Source of the DNA: Propionibacteriaceae bacterium
GTDB lineage: Bacteria > Actinomycetota > Actinomycetes > Propionibacteriales > Propionibacteriaceae
Direction: 5' to 3'
Assembly: GCA_024636075.1 (NCBI GenBank)
Contig: JAGXHS010000082.1
Coordinates: 1-12,559, forward strand
DNA: 12,559 nt
The notes under the pieces were generated by a model. It saw only the letters and a program-made list of their open reading frames with translations. It had not been told where the DNA came from and did not search any database. Each line of letters starts with the position of its first letter. Within the stretch, counting starts at the first letter, position 1. This document shows, in pieces, positions 6,713 through 12,559 of the stretch. A program made the translations under genes and the position numbers.

Positions 6713-8209
6713 CTACCTCCCCACGAGCTGGACGAGTGCCGCAGCGGCCGGCTCGATGACATCGAGGAGGAAACGTGGCAGCACACCGATCAGCAGCGAG
6801 AGCAGCAGCAGCGGCCCCACCGACAGCAGCTCGGGGCCGCGCAGGTCGACGAAACCAACGGAACTGCCCCGGGTCGCTCCGGTGAAGACCCGCTGCAGTG
6901 TCCGCAGGAACAGCGCAGCGGTGATCAGGATGCCCACCAGCGCCACCGCGGTGGCAGGGGCGGCGGCGATGCTGCCGGTGAAGATCTGGAACTCCGCGAT
7001 GAAGCCGGAGAACCCCGGCAGCCCCAGGGACGCGAACGCGCCGATGGCGAACAGGGCCGCAAGCCGTGGCGCGGGGGCGGCCAGCCCGCCGTAGGCGTCC
7101 ATGTCGTAAGTGCTGGCGCGATCGTGCAGCACTCCGGCGAGCAGGAACAGCGCCGCGGTGATCAGGCCATGGCTGACCATCTGCGTCACCGCGCCTGTGA
7201 TGGCGATGGAGCGCGCCTGCTCGGTGTCACCGGCGACCACACCGGCCGCTCCGACGGCCAACACGATGTAGCCCATGTGGTTCACCGACGTGTAGGCGAT
7301 CATCCGTTTGAGATTCGTCTGCGCCAGCGCCACCAGGGCCCCGTACACCACGGAGACGACGCCGACCACGATGATCAACCACGACCATTGCCGCCACGCG
7401 TCGGGCAACATCGGCATGGCAATCCTCAGGAAGCCATAGGTGCCCATCTTCAGCAACACGGCGGCGAGCACCGCGGAGCCGCCCGCAGGGGCGTCGGTGT
7501 GTGCCGGCGGCAGCCAGGTGTGGAACGGCACCGTCGGCGTCTTCACCGCGAGGCCCAGCAGGATCGCCGCGAGCACCAACCCACCGGCCATTGACGACCC
7601 CTGCAGGGGGAGTTGTCTCGTCAGCTCCACCATGTCGAAGGTGTGCGGGTCGGCAGCCACGTAGAGGCCGATGAAGCCCACCAGCAGCGACAGTGACCCC
7701 AGGAACGTGTACAGGAAAAACTTCAGTGCGGATCGGGCGGCGTCACCATGGCCCCAACCGGCGATCACGAAATACATCCCGACGATTGACAGGTCGAAGA
7801 ACAGGAAGAACAGGATGAGGTCGGCGGAGACGAAGAGCCCCATGCTGACGCTCTGCAGGAACAGGAACAGCGCCGCGTGCAGGCGCGGACGATTCGTCTC
7901 CCTCAGCCCGTACACGGCACAGGCCAGGAAGATGACCGCCGTCATCGCCAGCAACGGCAGCGACAGGCCGTCGACGCCGACGTGGTAGCTGCTGTTGACC
8001 CCGGGGATCCACGGCACCTGTTCCTCGAACGCCAGGCCCCCGGTCGACGGGGTGTCGTATCGCAGCCACACCGCGAAGACCAGGGCGAGCTCAGCGGTCG
8101 CCACCGCCACCCACAGCCAGCGAGAAGCGGTGTCGTTGATGATCGGAAGCGTCACGAGTACCAGCGAAGCCACCAAGGGCAGGAAGACGATCAGACTGAG
8201 CACGGTCAC
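6713..8209 (-). CDS. nuoM: NADH-quinone oxidoreductase subunit M-like (membrane arm, antiporter-type)
   Basis: A 498-aa polytopic proton-channel subunit of complex I. Landmarks: HVGVDGLSLPLLAMT (76-90), SALKFFLYTFLGSLSLL (160-176), VKTPTVPFHTWLP (222-234, TM7 Lys223), LLKMGTYGFLR (252-262, Lys254), LKRMIAYTSVNHMGYI (300-315), QMVSHGLITAALFLLAGVLH (343-362, His347) and GLPGFSGFIAEF (396-407, Glu406). These correspond to E. coli Lys234, Lys265, His348 and Glu407. Anomaly: the TM5 motif reads FFDLSIVGMYF (137-147), so the invariant Glu144 of E. coli is Asp139 here (codon GAC). GTG 8209 overlaps nuoL's TGA as GTGA. A second in-frame GTG at 8203 sits five bases after GAGG and may be the real start (496 aa). 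Its stop TAG is part of the nuoN ribosome-binding region. Confidence 0.95.
   Translation of the reverse strand: MTVLSLIVFLPLVASLVLVTLPIINDTASRWLWVAVATAELALVFAVWLRYDTPSTGGLAFEEQVPWIPGVNSSYHVGVDGLSLPLLAMTAVIFLACAVYGLRETNRPRLHAALFLFLQSVSMGLFVSADLILFFLFFDLSIVGMYFVIAGWGHGDAARSALKFFLYTFLGSLSLLVGFIGLYVAADPHTFDMVELTRQLPLQGSSMAGGLVLAAILLGLAVKTPTVPFHTWLPPAHTDAPAGGSAVLAAVLLKMGTYGFLRIAMPMLPDAWRQWSWLIIVVGVVSVVYGALVALAQTNLKRMIAYTSVNHMGYIVLAVGAAGVVAGDTEQARSIAITGAVTQMVSHGLITAALFLLAGVLHDRASTYDMDAYGGLAAPAPRLAALFAIGAFASLGLPGFSGFIAEFQIFTGSIAAAPATAVALVGILITAALFLRTLQRVFTGATRGSSVGFVDLRGPELLSVGPLLLLSLLIGVLPRFLLDVIEPAAAALVQLVGR
6716..6722 (-). promoter_or_regulatory. Ribosome binding site for nuoN
   Basis: GGGGAGG on the minus strand lies inside the last codons of nuoM, immediately before its TAG and 11 bases before the nuoN ATG. 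Its placement supports ATG 6704 as the start and translational linkage of the two genes. Confidence 0.55.
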
Positions 8210-10053
8210 CTCAAAGCGATGAGTAGGAGGAAGCCGAGCGCGACCAGCGCGACGGCCTGGATGTAGTACTGGTGCAGTTGACCGGTCTGGGGACGACGGG
8301 CGAGATGTCCCAGCGACCGCAGGGACGCTGCGACCTTCTCGACCGCCCCGTCGAACCAGCGGCCGTCCATCGTGGCGCTGCGTCCGGCCAGTCGCACCAC
8401 ACCTCTCGACGTCGCCACGACACTCGCGTCCAGGACGTCATCGTCGAACCGGGCGCACCGCTCAGCCAGCCACAGCGTGGGGTGAACGATCACCACCTGT
8501 ACAGCACGCTCCATCCCCAGCCAGTGCAGGGCCCATTCCGGCTGCGGCAACCCGCGCCACCACACGAGCACCAGCACGACAACCGCCACCACACTGGAGA
8601 CCACCAGTTCCAGGGCGGTTGGCTGCACGAATTCGCCGACCAGCGCGCTGGCGACGGCCTCGCCGAGCGGTGGCAGGGTCAGCCACCCCAGGACACCCGC
8701 GCCGACGGCCAGCACCAGCAGTGGCGCCTTTTCCAACAGTCCCACCTGCCGGTTCCCCTGCTGCTCCTCATCGAGGTGCGACTCCACCTCGTGGCGCTGT
8801 GACTCCGGCGCCGGCCGCCACACCACCATGAGGACCTTCCCCGCATAGGCCGCCGACATCACGGCCGCGGCAAGTCCAACGCCAAACAGCGGCGGCGACT
8901 GCTCGAGTGCGGAAGCGAGCACCGCATCCTTGGTGGCCCAGAGCGCGAAGGGCGCGACACCCGCCAGCGAAAGCGCGCCCACCGTGACCACCCATCCCAC
9001 GAGCCGCCAGCGACGGGCCACTCCCTGCAGTCCCACCAGACTCTTGGTGCCCAGCGCAGAGAGCCACGCTCCAGCAGCCAGGAACAGCAGCGCCTTGGTG
9101 GCTGCGTGAGCCATCAAATGCACGGCACCCCCGGTGACCGTCGCCAAGCCCGCACCCATCACAACGAACCCCAACTGGGCGGACGTGGAGGCGGCAAGCA
9201 ACTGCTTGAGGTCACGCTGCGCAACAGCCACCGCACCCATCACGAGCGCCGTGACGGCGCCGACCCATGCAGCGGCCGGGCCAGCCCACCCCGTTGCCGC
9301 CAGCAGCGGCTGCGTCCGCAACAGGAGATAGCCGCCCATCGCAACCATGGCCGCAGAGTGCAGCAGCGCGCTGACGGGGCTGGGTCCATCCATGGCCCGC
9401 GACAACCAGAATGAGAACGGCAGCTGCGCCGCCTTGCCGAGCGCGGCCACGAGGATCCCGGCGGCGATGACATGGCGCCACCCGGAGGTGGCGGACGGCA
9501 GATCCACCAGCGCCAGGCCGGCACCGCCGGCGAGCGCAGCCCCGGCCGCGAGGTAGATTCCGATGTCGGCAGTGCGAGTGGTCAGGAAGGCGACCGTGCC
9601 GGAGGCCACGCGATGCTCATCGCTCCACCAGAACCCGATCAGCGCCATGGACATCGCCCCCATGATTTCCCACGCCATCAGCAGCGTCGGCAGCGTTTGT
9701 GCCGTGGCGGTGACCAGGGCCGCGGAGGCGAACACCAGCATGAGGCCGTGGAACCGTGCCCGGGAGTCGAGGATGTCGCCGGCCGCGAAGACCAGCACCA
9801 GCAGCGTGATCACCGCCACGGTGGGCACCATCAACGCCGAGAGCCCGTCGACGCCCAGCGCGAACTCGCTGCCGGCCACGAATGGCACCGCCACCTGCGG
9901 CCGCGTCACGGCCACCACCACCGACAGGGCGGCCGTGATGGCGGCGGTACCGAGCGAAACGCCCGCGGCAGCGCGTTGGAGCCGGGACAACGCCAGCGTG
10001 CCGCCCACCACAGCGGGCAGCAGCACGAGTAACCAGAGTGCGATCGCGGTCAT
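8206..10053 (-). CDS. nuoL: NADH-quinone oxidoreductase subunit L-like (membrane arm, antiporter-type)
   Basis: A 615-aa distal proton-channel subunit of complex I, normal in length (E. coli 613). Key ionisable residues are all present: Glu129 in AWEIMGAMSMALIGFWW (127-143), Asp163 in RTADIG, Lys207 in LGKAAQLPFSFWLSRAMDGP (205-224), LLHSAAM with His232, QRDLKQLLAASTSAQLGFV (279-297), MAHAATKALLFLAAGA with His316 and Lys320 (314-329), and ATKDAV with Lys375. The C-terminal 150 residues include an amphipathic stretch (about 530-590) ending in RRPQTGQLHQYYIQA and a final hydrophobic helix. This fits the lateral helix HL and last TM that distinguish true NuoL from MrpA/MrpD-type proteins. It starts with ATG at 10053, four bases after the nuoK stop, and overlaps nuoM by 4 bp. 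Confidence 0.95.
   Translation of the reverse strand: MTAIALWLLVLLPAVVGGTLALSRLQRAAAGVSLGTAAITAALSVVVAVTRPQVAVPFVAGSEFALGVDGLSALMVPTVAVITLLVLVFAAGDILDSRARFHGLMLVFASAALVTATAQTLPTLLMAWEIMGAMSMALIGFWWSDEHRVASGTVAFLTTRTADIGIYLAAGAALAGGAGLALVDLPSATSGWRHVIAAGILVAALGKAAQLPFSFWLSRAMDGPSPVSALLHSAAMVAMGGYLLLRTQPLLAATGWAGPAAAWVGAVTALVMGAVAVAQRDLKQLLAASTSAQLGFVVMGAGLATVTGGAVHLMAHAATKALLFLAAGAWLSALGTKSLVGLQGVARRWRLVGWVVTVGALSLAGVAPFALWATKDAVLASALEQSPPLFGVGLAAAVMSAAYAGKVLMVVWRPAPESQRHEVESHLDEEQQGNRQVGLLEKAPLLVLAVGAGVLGWLTLPPLGEAVASALVGEFVQPTALELVVSSVVAVVVLVLVWWRGLPQPEWALHWLGMERAVQVVIVHPTLWLAERCARFDDDVLDASVVATSRGVVRLAGRSATMDGRWFDGAVEKVAASLRSLGHLARRPQTGQLHQYYIQAVALVALGFLLLIALR
8209..8212 (-). promoter_or_regulatory. 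Shine-Dalgarno core (GAGG) deciding the nuoM start
   Basis: GAGG on the minus strand overlaps the first base of the GTG at 8209 but is spaced five bases from the in-frame GTG at 8203. This spacing favours 8203 as the initiation codon, although the GTGA overlap with nuoL favours 8209. Confidence 0.4.
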
Positions 10054-10057
10054 CTAC

Positions 10058-10360
10058 TCACCCCGACAGATCCGTGGCCATGTCGGTCATGTCCGAGTTC
10101 CGCACCCGGTGCAGCAGCGTCGCGACTGCGAAGCCCATGGCCATCTCCAGCGTCATGACGGCAAGGATGACCATCAGCAGCACCTGCCCCGTCGGGTTGG
10201 GAGCGAGGAACCACCAGAACCCCGCCGCGGCCAGGATCAAGGCGTTGATCATCAACTCCAGACCCATCATCACCATCACCACCACCTGCTGCGAGATCGC
10301 CCCGTACAGTCCGACGGCAAAGATGGCTGCCGCGAGGATGAGTGTCAATTCCAGCGTCAT
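10058..10360 (-). CDS. nuoK: NADH-quinone oxidoreductase subunit K-like
   Basis: A 100-aa subunit with three transmembrane helices, homologous to MrpC, linking NuoJ and NuoN in the membrane arm. Both buried glutamates essential in E. coli are present: Glu35 in MMGLELMINALIL (31-43) and Glu72 in VMTLEMAMGFAVA (68-80), matching E. coli Glu36 and Glu72. The length equals the E. coli subunit. The basic pair usually found before the second helix (RRN) is replaced by QQV (24-26). The ATG at 10360 overlaps the nuoJ stop as ATGA and is preceded by a G-rich GGGGGCGG. The same frame stays open far upstream into nuoJ and nuoH, but homology begins only at this ATG. Confidence 0.93.
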   Translation of the reverse strand: MTLELTLILAAAIFAVGLYGAISQQVVVMVMMGLELMINALILAAAGFWWFLAPNPTGQVLLMVILAVMTLEMAMGFAVATLLHRVRNSDMTDMATDLSG

Positions 10361-10920
10361 CGGCCGCCCCCACCCGGTTGTGTGTCGTGGGAGGGACGTT
10401 GTGTGAGGTCGTCGCCGAAGCGGTCGTAGCGGGTGCGGTGCTGGGCCAGTGAGATGCCGGCCACGATGGTGGCGACCATGACGGGGCTGGTGACCACCAT
10501 GACGAGCATCTTGCTGCCCATCAGTGCGTCCCCCAGCGCGGCAGTCACGTCGGGGGCGGGTGTACCCCGCCGGGTGGGCCAGTCGATGAGCAGGACGCCT
10601 GCGGCCAGAGCCAGAAACGTCGCGACCGCGATGCCCAGCGCCGCCTTGTTGCTGTGCACCATGCTCATCGGCATCAGCGCAGGGTTCATCCCCATGAACA
10701 TCACCATGTAGACGGCCATGATCGCCATCTCCATCACCATCATCAGGATTGTCACCACGCCCACGTAGTTCTGTTGCAGGAAAAGCACCTGCAGGCCGAC
10801 GGCGACGAAGGACAGCGCCAGCGCATAGGTGGCCCTGGCCATGGAGTTCACCCAGAACACCGCTGCTCCGCTGAGGACCGCCAGCAGGCCAAGCAATCCG
10901 AAACCGACAGCCATGCTCAT
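10357..10920 (-). CDS. nuoJ: NADH-quinone oxidoreductase subunit J-like, methionine-rich
   Basis: A 187-aa membrane subunit placed between nuoH and nuoK, as NuoJ is after NuoI in standard operons. Hydrophobicity suggests five helices: roughly 4-26, 30-48, 52-78, 91-112 and 134-156. The TM3 core NYVGVVTILMMVMEMAIMAV corresponds to the NuoJ YxGAxxVLFLFVVML element and retains Tyr52 and Gly54. It is very rich in methionine: 12 Met between residues 60 and 87, ending in MPMSM. The sequence is divergent, so assignment leans on both position and this element. The ATG at 10920 overlaps the nuoH stop as ATGA, with GGGAAGGGG just before. Met3 is a possible alternative start. Confidence 0.82.
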   Translation of the reverse strand: MSMAVGFGLLGLLAVLSGAAVFWVNSMARATYALALSFVAVGLQVLFLQQNYVGVVTILMMVMEMAIMAVYMVMFMGMNPALMPMSMVHSNKAALGIAVATFLALAAGVLLIDWPTRRGTPAPDVTAALGDALMGSKMLVMVVTSPVMVATIVAGISLAQHRTRYDRFGDDLTQRPSHDTQPGGGGR

Positions 10921-11852
10921 CCCCTTCCCACGACGACGACCGCGACCACGAGTGTCTGCAGCAGAGCGGCTGGCAGCAGCACCAGCCACCCCACCTCCAT
11001 GAAGGTGTCCGGCCGGGCAGCCGGCACCCTCCTGCGCAGCCACACCAGTAGCCCCAGCACCACCAGGGTCTTGACGAGCGTCCACAGCCAGCCCGGCAGC
11101 AGCGGCCCGGCACCCCCGCCGAGGAACATCGGCACGGCGAATGCCGCACCGGCCGCAAGCAACGCATAGCGGCCAGCCTCGAAGACCAGCCGGTCCACCC
11201 CCGACAACTCCGCGCGCGCACCGCCGGCGATGTCCGACCCGATGGCCGGGGAGAACGGACCCCACACGGAGAACGCCACCACCCCCAGCAGGAAGAGGAC
11301 GAATGCCACAGGCATCCAGACGGCGAACCAGAGGCCGTCCTGGGCAGCGGCGACCCTGCCAACGTTGAGGCTGGTGGCTGCGATGGCGGGGCACACCAGC
11401 GCGAACATCAGCGGCAGCTCGTAGCCCAGGCCGTGCGCCAGGAAGCGGTAACCACCCACCAGTGAGTGAGCTGAGTTGGCGCCCCACCCCGTCAACCACA
11501 CGAGCGCCCACACCACGACGTCCAAGGCGTTGAACCACACCACGCCGACGTCGAGGTCGAACAGCGTCCACCGCCCCAGCGGTACCACCGTCACCATCAG
11601 CGCCGCCACGACCAACAGCCCCGCACCACCGGTCCGCCACAGCAGCGTGTCGGCCTCCACGGTCGTGCGCCGACGCTGCCGCATCAGGCGGGCCGCTTCG
11701 CCGAACGGCCGGACGGCACCGTTGGGTGCCCCGTGTGAGCGGGCCGCGAGAACGCCGTCGAGCATGGATGCGGCAACGGTCAGCGCTCCCAGGATGAGCA
11801 GCGCCACGGCGGACCACGCCGGGGCGAGTGTGCGGAGAGCCTCATCGGGCAT
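10917..11852 (-). CDS. nuoH: NADH-quinone oxidoreductase subunit H-like, with degenerate quinone-side loop
   Basis: A 311-aa polytopic subunit related to NuoH/ND1, which forms the quinone-entry chamber of complex I. It is somewhat shorter than usual (about 325-430). Family landmarks: RSHGAPNGAVRPFG (38-51, the divergent counterpart of RRIGPNRVGPFG), GGYRFLAHGLGYELPLM (133-149, keeping Glu145 equal to E. coli Glu157), AELSG (214-218, the TEYSG motif) and ARPDTFMEVGWLVLLPAAL (279-297). Anomaly: the acidic loop PFDLPEAESELV reads PFSPAIGSDIAG (199-210), so only one acid (Asp207) of the usual four remains. The ATG at 11852 has AGGGG six bases upstream and overlaps the preceding gene by 11 bp. nuoJ follows immediately by ATGA, with no nuoI. 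Confidence 0.87.
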   Translation of the reverse strand: MPDEALRTLAPAWSAVALLILGALTVAASMLDGVLAARSHGAPNGAVRPFGEAARLMRQRRRTTVEADTLLWRTGGAGLLVVAALMVTVVPLGRWTLFDLDVGVVWFNALDVVVWALVWLTGWGANSAHSLVGGYRFLAHGLGYELPLMFALVCPAIAATSLNVGRVAAAQDGLWFAVWMPVAFVLFLLGVVAFSVWGPFSPAIGSDIAGGARAELSGVDRLVFEAGRYALLAAGAAFAVPMFLGGGAGPLLPGWLWTLVKTLVVLGLLVWLRRRVPAARPDTFMEVGWLVLLPAALLQTLVVAVVVVGRG

Positions 11853-12559
11853 GGGTTTCCCCTGCCCGAGCGTGGCTGGGCAGCGTGCGGATGTCGAGGC
11901 TCGCCACCACGAGTCGGGCGGTGGCGAGGTCCAGTCCGACGACCTGCTGGGCGATCTGCTCCGGGGAGGCGTCCGGCGCGATCGTCGTGTCCTTGCCGTG
12001 GAGCGCTGCCACGGCGTCTGCCAGCATCCGGATCAACCGGTCGTGCGTGTCACCCCTCCAGCCGGTGGGCAGGTCTTGTCGTCGCAGATCGTCCTCGTCC
12101 AGTGGCCGAATGGCACGCAGGGACCAGCGCAGCAGTCGCGATCGCCGCACCCGACCCTCGAGTCGGGTGAGGCGCTGCTCTGTCGTAGCGTCAGGACTGT
12201 TCTCGAGCAACGCGTCGCGGATGCTGCGTGCCTCGGCCGCGGCGTCCTCCCACCCCGCCAGCGCCAGGAAGGAAGCAATGGTGTCGACTCGGTGGGCCAC
12301 TTCGTCTTCCAACGCGTCGTTGCCCCGACCCTCGCAGTCGAGCACCTCGGCACTGGCTTCGGCGACAACGTCACCGTGCAAGGCGCATCGCACCACGAGA
12401 CCGCCCGGCCAGTACGGCAGCACGGGTCCGAGAGGCACGTGGAGGACGTCCATCTCCAGCCCGTCGCGGTCGTCGGAGCCCTCGGCGAGCGCTATGCCCG
12501 ACGGTGACATGACCATGCCTCCGTGGTCCATCCCGCTGTGGTCCATGCCGCTGTGGTCC
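11842..12559 (-). CDS. Unrecognised nuo-cluster protein with Met/His N-terminal repeat (open at right edge)
   Basis: No firm family recognised. Visible protein: 234 residues from the ATG at 12546, but the frame runs on upstream to the window edge as Asp-His-Ser-Gly in phase with the same pentapeptide, so the true start may lie outside. Layout: DHSGM/DHGGM repeats, a conserved-looking patch RDGLEMDVLHVPLGPVLP (about 28-45 from Met 12546), then WPGGLVVRCALHGDVVAEA. A mostly helical, charged, soluble remainder follows. The patch GPxxP...GLxxRxxLxGDxV loosely resembles the N terminus of NuoD (GPQHPAAHG...LxLDGE), which could mark a degenerate NuoD-like subunit; this is weak inference. No signal peptide and no transmembrane helix is apparent. 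It overlaps nuoH by 11 bp, so it is co-translated with the membrane arm and probably a partner or assembly factor. It is not NuoG or NuoI: no ferredoxin cysteine motif is present. Confidence 0.75.
   Translation of the reverse strand, partial: DHSGMDHSGMDHGGMVMSPSGIALAEGSDDRDGLEMDVLHVPLGPVLPYWPGGLVVRCALHGDVVAEASAEVLDCEGRGNDALEDEVAHRVDTIASFLALAGWEDAAAEARSIRDALLENSPDATTEQRLTRLEGRVRRSRLLRWSLRAIRPLDEDDLRRQDLPTGWRGDTHDRLIRMLADAVAALHGKDTTIAPDASPEQIAQQVVGLDLATARLVVASLDIRTLPSHARAGETHAR
12523..12559. repeat. 15-bp tandem repeat coding for Met-Asp-His-Ser-Gly units
   Basis: About 2.5 copies of a 15-base unit (GTGGTCCATNCCGCT on the plus strand) reach the window edge: 12523-12537, 12538-12552 and a partial 12553-12559. 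They are in frame with the minus-strand gene and encode its DHSGM repeats. The array may continue beyond the window. Confidence 0.7.

Noticed and set aside
5307..10360. Mrp Na+/H+ antiporter or DAB bicarbonate-uptake system as an alternative to a Nuo arm
   Set aside because: NuoL has a long C-terminal lateral-helix-like region, three distinct antiporter-type subunits are present in the order K-L-M-N, and a NuoH homologue is coupled to them. No MrpE/F/G-like or DabA-like (DUF2309) gene is seen.
10058..11817. Long minus-strand frames (434 and 486 codons) spanning nuoH, nuoJ and nuoK
   Set aside because: Only their C-terminal parts have homology (NuoK and NuoJ respectively). The upstream parts are out-of-frame readings of the preceding genes, and ATGA overlaps mark the real starts. 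I do not read them as fusions.

Overview
The window is high-GC DNA, densely packed, with GTG and ATG starts and many 4-bp gene overlaps. This suggests an Actinomycetota genome, possibly a Propionibacteriaceae relative, although the family is a guess from protein flavour. There are ten protein genes, two of them cut by the window edges. No RNA gene, insertion sequence or CRISPR array is visible, and no stretch over 300 bases lacks a gene.

Left part (1-3058, minus strand). A CPA1-type Na+/H+ antiporter with a C-terminal ubiquitin-protease-type zinc finger (zf-UBP) lies upstream of a 6-phosphofructokinase cut off by the left edge. The kinase reads like the N-terminal half of the eukaryotic tandem-domain enzyme rather than a compact bacterial PfkA.

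Middle (3059-5273, plus strand). An 83-bp divergent intergenic region precedes a two-gene operon: a siderophore-interacting FAD reductase, then a DinF-type MATE exporter. The two genes overlap by GTGA.

Right part (5307-12559, minus strand). One tightly coupled operon reads, in transcription order: an unrecognised protein (open at the right edge), nuoH, nuoJ, nuoK, nuoL, nuoM, nuoN. These are the membrane-arm subunits of respiratory complex I. There is no nuoI between nuoH and nuoJ, and no nuoG in front of nuoH. That slot holds a protein with a Met/His pentapeptide repeat at its N terminus and only a faint, uncertain likeness to NuoD.

Several residues central to complex I coupling are altered. 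The acidic quinone-side loop of NuoH is largely lost. The key TM5 glutamate is Asp in NuoM and Leu in NuoN. NuoL and NuoK keep theirs. NuoJ has an unusually methionine-rich core. This looks like a non-canonical complex I-like machine and is the most interesting part of the window. Whether NuoA, B, C, D or I are encoded further upstream or elsewhere cannot be seen.
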